A DNA stretch of 64,000 bases from Sipunculus nudus. Taxonomy: Eukaryota; Annelida; Sipuncula; Golfingiida; Sipunculidae. The stretch spans positions 124,001 to 188,000 of the forward strand of contig JAPPUL010000088.1 of assembly GCA_026874595.1 (NCBI GenBank). Direction: 5' to 3'. Under the pieces are notes generated by a model. The model was not told the origin of the DNA, searched no databases, and saw only the letters and a list, made by a program, of their open reading frames with translations. A program made the translations under genes and the position numbers. Shown piece after piece: positions 45,963 to 53,667 of the stretch (positions are counted from its first letter, which is position 1; every line of letters starts with the position of its first letter).

Positions 45963-46943
45963 ATGCAAAGCGACAAAGTATTTTCTGGTATCCAGCCAAC
46001 AGGGAGCATCCACATAGGTAACTATCTAGGAGCAATTAAAAACTGGGTAAATCTCTCAAAAGAATACGAATGTATATACGGTGTGGTGGATTACCACGCA
46101 ATAACAGTGAAATACGATGTTAGAACTCTCCAGAAGCGAATACAAGATGTGATATTAGACTTACTGGCCTGCGGATTAGACTCTAAAAAAGCTCGACTCT
46201 TCATCCAATCAGACGTAAAAGAGCATACAGAGCTTGCCTGGATACTAAGTAGCGTGAGTAGTATGGGTTGGCTTGAGCGGATGACCCAGTTTAAAGATAA
46301 ATCCCGACAAAACAAAGAGAATATAAACGCAGGACTTTTCACATATCCGATATTGCAAACAGCAGACATAGCGTTATACAAGGCAAGATATGTGCCAGTG
46401 GGTAAGGATCAGGCACAGCATATAGAGCTTGCCCGGGAGATAGTAAGAACATTTAATCGAGAATACGGTAAAGTTTTGGTAGAGCCCAAAGAGCTTTTAA
46501 CAGAGAGTGCAAAGGTGTTGGGACTTTGCGGAGAGCATAAGATGAGTAAGAGCCAGAATAATTATATAGGAATAAACGAGAGTAAAGAAGTAGTAAGAAA
46601 GAAACTGATGAAAGCAAAGACGGATGAGAATCGCAAGAAGCGTACTGATTCTGGCAATCCTTTTATATGTAATATATATAGCTATCATAAGTTATTTTCG
46701 ACTAAGGAGCTTCAAGCTAAAGTATGGGAAGGGTGTCGTGGAGCCGAGATAGGGTGTATTGATTGTAAAGGCCAGCTATTAGAGAGTCTTTATATAGAGC
46801 TTGAGCCGATACAAGCAATGCGTAAGGAATTATCTTTAAAAGTTTCTGAGGTAATGGATATGATACATGAGAATGGGAAGGAGTGTAGGGAGGAGGCAAA
46901 AGAGACTATGAATGAGATAAAGGATGCAATGGGGTTAAGGTAG
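45963..46943 (+). CDS. trpS: Tryptophanyl-tRNA synthetase
   Basis: Class I aminoacyl-tRNA synthetase that charges tRNA-Trp. The 326-residue protein has the HIGH-type signature HIGN at 17-20 (in GSIHIGNYLG) and KMSKS at 193-197, the VDYHAIT segment near 42 and GKDQAQHIELAREI near 145, all standard TrpRS features. It is 42 bp after glgC and 52 bp before glmS, in one direction, so a shared transcript is likely. Confidence 0.98.
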   Translation: MQSDKVFSGIQPTGSIHIGNYLGAIKNWVNLSKEYECIYGVVDYHAITVKYDVRTLQKRIQDVILDLLACGLDSKKARLFIQSDVKEHTELAWILSSVSSMGWLERMTQFKDKSRQNKENINAGLFTYPILQTADIALYKARYVPVGKDQAQHIELAREIVRTFNREYGKVLVEPKELLTESAKVLGLCGEHKMSKSQNNYIGINESKEVVRKKLMKAKTDENRKKRTDSGNPFICNIYSYHKLFSTKELQAKVWEGCRGAEIGCIDCKGQLLESLYIELEPIQAMRKELSLKVSEVMDMIHENGKECREEAKETMNEIKDAMGLR

Positions 46944-46995
46944 AAAGATGGTGTTAAAAAAAAGAAATAAGATTAAAGGGAGCACAAAGTAAATA

Positions 46996-48867
46996 ATGTG
47001 TGGAATAATGGGCTATGTAGGGGAGCGGGAGAGCATATCGAACGTGTTAAAAGGTCTTTACAAGATGGAATATCGCGGATATGATTCAGCAGGGCTTGCC
47101 TATTGCGCAGGAGAGAGAAGAAGCGATGTAGGGGCGAGAATAGGGATTAGTAGAATAAATCTAATGAAGAAAGAAGGGAAGATCTCGTCTTTAGAGGAGA
47201 ATGTAAAGAAGCTTGAATGGTTTGGTGGTGGAGGAGGGTGCGGGATAGGCCATACGCGCTGGGCAACACATGGAGAGGTATCAGATGCAAACTCTCATCC
47301 ACATATGGATTGTGAAGATAATTTTGCAGTAGTACATAATGGGATAATAGATAATTACGTACGTTTGAAGGAAGCCTTAGAAGGGAAGGGGCATAGATTT
47401 CGGAGTGAGACAGACAGTGAGGTAATAGTGCATTTGATAGAAGATTACTATGCAGGAGATTTTGAGATGGCGGTAATAAAGGCGTTAGAGGAGATAGAGG
47501 GTACATATGGGCTTATAGTGATGTCAAGCAGCCATCCTGACATGTTAATATGTGCAAGGCACGGCAGTCCTGTGGTAATAGGGAGGGGGGAGTCAGAGAG
47601 TGTAGTAGCAAGTGATGTTGCGGCCCTTTTGAGTTATACATCGGATGTAATATATCTAGAAGATGGAGAGATAGCGACTTTAAAGACGAAAACGTTTAGT
47701 ATACGCGACATGGAAAACAACCAAGTAGAACGTGTTGCAAGTAAAATAAGTCTAAAGCTTGAGTCTCTAAGCAAAGGAGAGTATCCAACATATATGCTTA
47801 AGGAGATATACGAGCAAGGTCAAAGCATAGGCAACGCCCTAAAAGGACGACTTAATGTACTTGGCGGTGATGCAGTGTTGTCAACGTTTATAAACCAATC
47901 GGCGATGGTGCGCGAGCTTGAAAGGATAATAATAATAGGGATGGGCACATCTTATCATTCTGGGTTATTGGGGAAATACTATATAGAGGATATGGCAGGC
48001 ATCCCAGTGGACGTAGAATACGCATCAGAATTTCGTTATAGGGGACCTATATTAAATAAGAATACGTTAGTAATAGCAGTAAGTCAATCTGGGGAGACAG
48101 CAGACACCTTGGGAGCGCTGCGAGAGGCAAAGTTAAAAGGAGCATTAGTGTACGCAATATGTAATGTAGTGGGCAGTTCGATATCGCGAGAAAGCGATGG
48201 AGGAATATTCTTGCATGCAGGTCCTGAGATAGGAGTAGCAAGCACAAAAGCGTTCACCTCCCAGTTGGTAGTACTACTATTGATATCGTTATCACTTGGC
48301 CGTAGAAAACATCTGTCATTAAGTGAAGGTCGTGATATGATAGAGGCTATAAGTAGTTTACCTGGTTTAGTACAGGAGGTATTAGATAGGAGTGATTGTG
48401 TGTCTAGGATATCAAGTAATTTTTTAGATTATAAAAGTATACTTTATCTTGGCAGGGGTTATAATTACGCGGTAGCGCTTGAGGGGGCCTTAAAGCTTAA
48501 GGAGATATCGTATATACATGCAGAGGGACTTAATGCAGCGGAGCTGAAACATGGTTCTTTGGCCTTAATAGATGAAAATATGCCGGTGATAGTAATAGTC
48601 TTAAAAGATTATCTTTATGAGAAGACACTAACAACGATAGCAGAGATAAAGTCAAGGAAAGGGATAGTGGTAGCGATAGCAACGGATGGAGATAAGGAGA
48701 TATGTAAGCTTGCGGATTATGTATGCTATATTCCCTCCGTGCCTTTTTATATAACTCCGATATTGTCGGTAATTCCTCTTCAGTTATTAGCGTATCATAT
48801 AGCGACTAAAAAAGATTGTGATGTAGACCAACCTAGAAATCTAGCCAAAAGTGTCACTGTTGAGTGA
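46996..48867 (+). CDS. glmS: Glutamine-fructose-6-phosphate aminotransferase (isomerizing)
   Basis: Makes glucosamine 6-phosphate, the first step toward UDP-GlcNAc for peptidoglycan and lipopolysaccharide. The 623-residue chain begins with the nucleophile Cys2 in MCGIMGYVG, includes GHTRWATHGEVSDANSHPH near residue 85 in the glutaminase half, two SIS domains (IIIGMGTSYHSG near 315, LGRGYNYAVALEGALKLKEI near 485) and the C-terminal DVDQPRNLAKSVTVE. The upstream 52 bp is too short for a glmS ribozyme and shows no such structure. Confidence 0.98.
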   Translation: MCGIMGYVGERESISNVLKGLYKMEYRGYDSAGLAYCAGERRSDVGARIGISRINLMKKEGKISSLEENVKKLEWFGGGGGCGIGHTRWATHGEVSDANSHPHMDCEDNFAVVHNGIIDNYVRLKEALEGKGHRFRSETDSEVIVHLIEDYYAGDFEMAVIKALEEIEGTYGLIVMSSSHPDMLICARHGSPVVIGRGESESVVASDVAALLSYTSDVIYLEDGEIATLKTKTFSIRDMENNQVERVASKISLKLESLSKGEYPTYMLKEIYEQGQSIGNALKGRLNVLGGDAVLSTFINQSAMVRELERIIIIGMGTSYHSGLLGKYYIEDMAGIPVDVEYASEFRYRGPILNKNTLVIAVSQSGETADTLGALREAKLKGALVYAICNVVGSSISRESDGGIFLHAGPEIGVASTKAFTSQLVVLLLISLSLGRRKHLSLSEGRDMIEAISSLPGLVQEVLDRSDCVSRISSNFLDYKSILYLGRGYNYAVALEGALKLKEISYIHAEGLNAAELKHGSLALIDENMPVIVIVLKDYLYEKTLTTIAEIKSRKGIVVAIATDGDKEICKLADYVCYIPSVPFYITPILSVIPLQLLAYHIATKKDCDVDQPRNLAKSVTVE

Positions 48868-48889
48868 TTTGGTTAGGGAGTCCTAGAAA

Positions 48890-49813
48890 ATGATTGGAAC
48901 TAAATTCTTAGATGATTTCATTCTTCAGTCCTCCACGGGGAACCTAAAAACAAAAGACCTTTATCCCCAAGAAATTCAAGATTTACAGATAAAGGTTTCT
49001 TTCGGTATGGGCACCCCTGCCCATGTTTCTTGGATTTCCTTTCTGGGTTCCGGTATGTCAACTAGTAACGGTTACTACCCTGTTTATCTATATTATAAAC
49101 AAGAGAATATTCTCGTTCTTGCTTATGGAATAAGTGAAACAATCAAATATGAATCTCCTTGGGACTCACAGATATTAAAGGGGGAAAAGGTTTTTGACCT
49201 TATAAAAAAGCCGCCATGTTATGGAGACTCTTTCGTTTTCAAACATTACACACCCAAAATAAATGGTACTGAAGTTCAATATTTTTCAGAGGGTTCAGAA
49301 GTAACTAAAATACTACTTAAGAAAGATTTAGATACGATCCTACATAAATATAAAGAGTGCTTGAATATAAGCACAAAAGACGAGACTTCTGTTTTAAGCA
49401 AAGGTCTTTTTTATATGGAACAGACTCTGGAAAATTTCATTATTGAGAATTGGAATGAAACGGCATTTGGGAAAAAATATGATTTGATAATAGAGGACGG
49501 AGAAAATAAGAGTCAGCAGTATTATACTGAACCTGGGATAGGGTACATAGATATTCTTGCAAGAAATAAGGGTAGCAATAATTATGTTGTTATTGAATTA
49601 AAGAAAGCCCAAACAAGCGATGAGACGATTGGACAGCTTTTCAGATATATGGGATGGGTTAAAAAGAATTTAAGTGATGAAAATGTTAAAGGGATTATTA
49701 TCTGCGGCAAATGGGATAAACGATTGGAGTATGCAAGAACAATGCTTAAAAACGACGTTGAGATATTTCTATATGAAATATATTTTAAACTTAAAGAATT
49801 TGAAGATTCATAA
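48890..49813 (+). CDS. MrcB_N plus NucS-like PD-(D/E)XK nuclease
   Basis: A 307-residue protein with two parts. The N-terminal 150 residues match the MrcB N-terminal domain (DUF3578): VSFGMGTPAHVSWISFLGSG followed by GYYPVYLYYKQENILVLAYGISE, as in the specificity part of McrB-type restriction enzymes. The C-terminal part is a nuclease with the catalytic set Asp221, Glu236 and Lys238 (DILA...VIELKK) and the Q249xxxY253 motif (GQLFRYMGW) of the NucS-related PD-(D/E)XK group. No AAA+ or methylase gene accompanies it. GGGAG precedes the ATG. The codon pattern at the 5' end is pyrimidine-rich compared with glmS, 22 bp upstream. Modification-dependent restriction is a reasonable guess. Confidence 0.82.
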   Translation: MIGTKFLDDFILQSSTGNLKTKDLYPQEIQDLQIKVSFGMGTPAHVSWISFLGSGMSTSNGYYPVYLYYKQENILVLAYGISETIKYESPWDSQILKGEKVFDLIKKPPCYGDSFVFKHYTPKINGTEVQYFSEGSEVTKILLKKDLDTILHKYKECLNISTKDETSVLSKGLFYMEQTLENFIIENWNETAFGKKYDLIIEDGENKSQQYYTEPGIGYIDILARNKGSNNYVVIELKKAQTSDETIGQLFRYMGWVKKNLSDENVKGIIICGKWDKRLEYARTMLKNDVEIFLYEIYFKLKEFEDS

Positions 49814-49963
49814 AAACATTTGCAACTTAAATTAACTGGTCATAGACAAAGCTATGAGTAGATATTTCATAAAACAGTTATTTATAAGCTGCTTTAAAAG
49901 CAAAATAAGAAGGGAAGAATAGAGAACTACTTGTCTCTCAAGGAGGTAGTTTAATTAAAGTAT

Positions 49964-50278
49964 CTAATATAATGATCCAAGGAAATGCAGTCCAAATTCA
50001 ATTTTATTATTTTGGGTATTATTCCAAACAACCCGAGCCATTAAATTTAGAGTTCTGTTGTTGTTAAAAACAATGCTTACAGGTAATTTAAGGCCGCTTT
50101 CAATGGTTTTATTAATATCTTTAGGTAAAGTTCCCTTTAAGCCATTATGTGAAATATTAGAAATTTCAAATTCAAGTAAATCGTCTTTAGTCTTAGGAGC
50201 TTTCTTAAAAACAAAGTATGCATTCTTAACAACGGAGTTATTGCCTATTCTAGGAGAACTTCTCTTATCTTGTTGCAT
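49964..50278 (-). CDS. PilZ domain protein
   Basis: A 104-residue stand-alone PilZ domain, a receptor of cyclic di-GMP. The N-terminal KRSSPRIG supplies the RxxxR-like c-di-GMP binding arginines (spacing RSSPR), and ISNISHNGLKGTLP corresponds to the D/NxSxxGxxl motif. The final strand reads IEFGLHFLG. The small size means it acts by binding another protein. It is convergent with the nuclease gene and divergent from the LysR gene across a 490-bp gap. Confidence 0.82.
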   Translation of the reverse strand: MQQDKRSSPRIGNNSVVKNAYFVFKKAPKTKDDLLEFEISNISHNGLKGTLPKDINKTIESGLKLPVSIVFNNNRTLNLMARVVWNNTQNNKIEFGLHFLGSLY

Positions 50279-50771
50279 AGCGTAAGTCTAACATAAGATT
50301 ATATTTTTGGCAAGTTTATTTATTTTATGTTTTATCATTATTTTAGGATATAATGTCATTAAAAACTTATTCTCTTTATTACGCTGTCTTTTATCAAAAG
50401 CTATTATAATATTATTCTAAAGTTTTTGAGAATCAAAATAGGTAAGAGTCTTTTTATATTAGTATTAAAAATATTAATATAAAAACATAAAACTATTTAT
50501 AACAAGCATAAAAAGACATACTTTTATTATTACTTAAACCTGTCTGTATATTATATTATAATTCTACTTATAGCAGGTTATAGAAGAGTATTAATTTGGA
50601 TTTAATAAGTATAAAGTGGATAGATTATCTTATGGGACAGTTAATAGAATAATAAGGTATCTATAAATCCTATTTATAGGTTGTTTAATTATTAATAAAG
50701 AGTTATTAATAATTAAAGTACAAAAACTAAAGAATAGCGAAATTAAGATTAACTAAAATAAGAGTATTATT
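50279..50771. other. 490-bp AT-rich intergenic region with two adjacent perfect hairpins
   Basis: No gene seen. The last 110 bp before the LysR gene contain two palindromes: CTATAAAT-cct-ATTTATAG (50661-50679) and a 15-bp perfect stem with AGAG loop (50684-50717). They lie 55-110 bp before the start and could be the regulator's own operator or a structured leader. Confidence 0.65.
50661..50717. promoter_or_regulatory. Twin palindromes before the LysR gene
   Basis: An 8-bp stem with a 3-nt loop directly followed by a 15-bp stem with a 4-nt loop, both perfect. LysR regulators often bind T-N11-A palindromes at this distance; binding here is inference. Confidence 0.5.
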
Positions 50772-51695
50772 ATGAATAATGGAAAAAGTGAGAATGAGAT
50801 TACATTAAAAGAACTTGATATTTTTAATCAAGTAGCAAATAATTTGAATTTAACCTTATTATCCCGCTCTATAGAAATGACCCAACCGAATATATCTCTA
50901 ACAATAAGATCTCTAGAAGCTAAGCTTCAAGAGAAATTGTTTGACAGGATAGGAAAAAAGCTAATATTAAATGAAAGAGGGCGCTTACTACAAGAAAAGG
51001 TAAGACCTTTATTACATGAGCTTAAAGAAACTAAGAATATCTTTTCAAAACATAAAGTAGCAGGCAAGCTAATAGTTGGCTCAACACATACTTTAGCAAT
51101 ATATTTGGTGCCATATTTGTTATATGAATATAAAAGTATGCATCAGGAGGTTGAAATTAAGCATTATTGGACGAATGCCAAAGGGATAATTGATATGCTA
51201 AATGATGGGCGTATTGATATAGGATTTATCGAAAGTGAGATTACTAATCCTAATATTGTAAGGGAGTTTTTGCGAGCGGATGAACTTATAGTTGTTAGCG
51301 CTAATAGCAAATTGCTTGGCAAGGAGTATTTTATAGATGAGCTTTTAGATAAGAAATGGCTTTTAAGGGAGAAAGAGTCTGGCATAGTTGAACTTTTTTT
51401 TGATCACTTAGGAGAGCTTAAGAATCGGCTTAATATAGTACTTGAATTGCAACATACCCTAGCAATAAAACATCTACTTGTTAAATATCCTGAAACTATA
51501 TCGTGCCTACCTTTAAAAAGCGTTCGTGATGAGCTTGAAAATCATAAACTCTATAGAGTAAATGTAAAGAATTTAAACTTTAGTAGAAACTATTATCTTG
51601 TTTATCACAGAAGGAAACTAAAGAATGTGGTATATGATTCCTTTAAGCATTTTATCCTTGAGAATAAGTTAACTAATTTTGAAATTAATACATAG
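50772..51695 (+). CDS. LysR-family transcriptional regulator
   Basis: 307 residues in the LysR plan: an N-terminal winged HTH (LKELDIFNQVANNLNLTLLSRSIEMTQPNISLTIRSLEAKLQEKLFDR at about 12-60, of which QPNISLTIRSLEAKL is the recognition part), a linker helix and two Rossmann-like effector lobes (VGSTHTLAIYLVPYLL near 99, IGFIESEI near 152, ELIVVSANSKL near 172). Closest in style to CysB/CbbR-type members, but the effector is unknown. The GLUG array lies downstream on the other strand, and no clearly matched metabolic target adjoins it. Confidence 0.92.
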   Translation: MNNGKSENEITLKELDIFNQVANNLNLTLLSRSIEMTQPNISLTIRSLEAKLQEKLFDRIGKKLILNERGRLLQEKVRPLLHELKETKNIFSKHKVAGKLIVGSTHTLAIYLVPYLLYEYKSMHQEVEIKHYWTNAKGIIDMLNDGRIDIGFIESEITNPNIVREFLRADELIVVSANSKLLGKEYFIDELLDKKWLLREKESGIVELFFDHLGELKNRLNIVLELQHTLAIKHLLVKYPETISCLPLKSVRDELENHKLYRVNVKNLNFSRNYYLVYHRRKLKNVVYDSFKHFILENKLTNFEINT

Positions 51696-51815
51696 CCTAA
51701 ACTCTTAGTAGATGGTGTTAAGCCTTTTGTAAGGCAAGTTGCCTATTACCAGTTTGCGTTTCGGCCCTTCTTTCGTGAAATTTGAGATTATGCAAGGGAG
51801 GACCAATAGGCTGTT

Positions 51816-51876
51816 CCTCAAGTATTTAGTAATCTATGTTATCAGTTGGCAGGCCATCAGTCCATTTTAATTTAGG
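51816..51876. repeat. Copy of the 3' end of the next GLUG-like gene
   Basis: 61 bp identical to 51972-52032, at a period of 156 bp. The repeated segment covers the last coding codons of the lipoprotein gene ending at 51982 and a few bases beyond its stop, so it is a gene-end fragment left downstream. Confidence 0.9.
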
Positions 51877-51981
51877 TTAATATTGCTCTTCGAGTATGGA
51901 TATATTAGGAATTAAGACATTCTATTATTTTTAAATAAATAGTTTTAGGAAGTGAGAACTAGAGTGCTAGTCCTCAAGTAT

Positions 51982-53100
51982 TTAGTAATCTATGTTATCA
52001 GTTGGCAGGCCATCAGTCCATTTTAATTTAGGCCAGTTCCCAGCTTCCAGTATCCATATATTTGGATTAAAGTTATTAAAACTATCAGATTTTATATCTT
52101 CTTTCTTGATACCTGTTGTAGCAGGAGGACTCCCTTCGTACCATTCTCCTATAATTCCAAGGCCTGCATTTATACTAGAATCATAGTAAACGTCGTTTAA
52201 TGTTGGCATAGCACTTTCGACTATACCACCTATTCTTCCTTTAATCATACCTTTGGTTATTGTTGATCTTGTATAACTTGTAGTTATTGTTGCCGGCTGA
52301 AGAAATGATCCAACAAATCCTGCGCTTATTTCATTGCTATTAACTATACCCGAATGAAAACTATCCTCTATCAAGCTGTCCGAAAAGGCTAGGCCCACAA
52401 GACCTCCACTTAGAGGGATGCCTCCTGATGAAGAGTAATTTGTCAGAGTACAATTACTATAACTTTCTTTTATAGACCCATATTGACGTGATACAAGACA
52501 ACCCAGTGGGCCCATGGCAGTTCCAATTTGTCCATCAAGTACACGTACCTTCTCTATAAGACCATTGTTTTGATAGGCAACGCCGCCCGCCAGTATCTTG
52601 GGTCCAGAAATGTTTCCTAAGCGTATAGTTAAGTTTTTTATAACACCGCTTGAGCTTATATTATATACAAGTCCTCCGCGTTGCTCTGTGGTAGATGTTG
52701 TTGTAAAACTTAATGTTGCAATTTCCTTGAAGGCACCATCAAAAGTTCCTGTAAAGGTTTGTCCTGTGCCTCCAAGTGGATTTAGTCCATCGCCTAAATC
52801 GGTTATATCCTGGGTTAGGCAATAGTTGCCATCGAGCGGATGGCTCTCTTCAACTCCTATCTTTGCAAGGTCCTCTTTGTTTGCGATTGCAATATATGGA
52901 GAGCTACATTCGTAAGCCGCAGGCTCCTCATCTACAGGAGTTGTTCCACTCGGCGGTTCGTAGTCTTCAAGTATGCCATCACTTTGTTTACAACTAATTA
53001 GCGTCAGCAGGGAAACAATTATTATAGCAAGAATAAAAAAGGTTAATGTTGTAAGTTTGTTATTTATCAAAATGTTTGTATAGTACTTTAAGTCCTTCAT
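51982..53100 (-). CDS. Degenerate GLUG-type repeat lipoprotein
   Basis: About 372 residues. The frame reaches 53139, but an AGGAG 11 nt before the ATG at 53100 favours the shorter form, which begins with an amphipathic stretch and a long hydrophobic signal with lipobox LISC. After SPYIAIANKEDLAKIGVEE comes a DGAFKEIATL segment and five or six diverged GLUG-like units (GGLVYNISSSGVIKNL, GCLVSRQYGSIKESY, GGLVGLAFSDSLIEDSF), each expected to form one turn of a beta-helix. It ends in the array's shared W-P-x-L-K-W motif. It is the most diverged member of the four-gene array. Confidence 0.8.
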   Translation of the reverse strand: MKDLKYYTNILINNKLTTLTFFILAIIIVSLLTLISCKQSDGILEDYEPPSGTTPVDEEPAAYECSSPYIAIANKEDLAKIGVEESHPLDGNYCLTQDITDLGDGLNPLGGTGQTFTGTFDGAFKEIATLSFTTTSTTEQRGGLVYNISSSGVIKNLTIRLGNISGPKILAGGVAYQNNGLIEKVRVLDGQIGTAMGPLGCLVSRQYGSIKESYSNCTLTNYSSSGGIPLSGGLVGLAFSDSLIEDSFHSGIVNSNEISAGFVGSFLQPATITTSYTRSTITKGMIKGRIGGIVESAMPTLNDVYYDSSINAGLGIIGEWYEGSPPATTGIKKEDIKSDSFNNFNPNIWILEAGNWPKLKWTDGLPTDNIDY

Positions 53101-53139
53101 AAAGTGGTTTGCTCCTGAATTTATACATGTTAAGTACAT

Positions 53140-53667
53140 AACACTACATTTTTGTTATTTGTTCATATATTCATATATTCATATATTCATATATTCATAT
53201 ATTCATATATTCATATATTCATATAAAAGAAGGGCGTTAGAAGTAATATAGTTTTATGGTTTAGAAAGTAAGATAAATTAAGAAGGGAATAAGAAGAATA
53301 AGCAGGATAAGAAAGGTTAATATATATCTATCTAAAGTTATATTGTGCTTAATTTATGAATTGGCCTCGTATATGGTTCTGTTGGGACTACTATGATATA
53401 CAAAGCAACTATTATTATAAGTAAGCTTAATAAGTGTTGGCTACGTTGCTGGGTATTGTCAAGATGTTATAGTTTGGGCTTGCTGTAGAGTAGGTCTACT
53501 GGCTTTAGCTTAGGGTCCTGTAGTTCTCTTTTATGGCATAAGAGCGAAATAGTAGGCACCTTTTTAGGTTTTAAAAAAAAGCATGCCTACTATTATGTCC
53601 TACGGTCCCTTGGGGCCCCTATGAGCTTATGCCCTGCGGCTTTATAAACCTGCGGCTTTATGCCAGT
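53140..53667. other. 530-bp intergenic region with repeats and an inverted repeat
   Basis: No gene found. It holds eight copies of ttcatata, an 11-bp inverted repeat around a poly-A tract (AATAGTAGGCA at 53548-53558 with TGCCTACTATT at 53584-53594), and imperfect copies of a cggctttat-containing unit just before the stop of the next gene. The last part is shared with the region downstream of the GLUG gene at 58318. Confidence 0.7.
53162..53225. repeat. 8-bp tandem repeat, eight copies
   Basis: Eight perfect copies of ttcatata just upstream of the lipoprotein gene start, in the likely promoter or leader. Variation in copy number would change promoter spacing. Confidence 0.95.

Noticed and set aside
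46944-46995. glmS ribozyme before glmS
   Set aside because: The gap is only 52 bp and shows none of the conserved core pairings.
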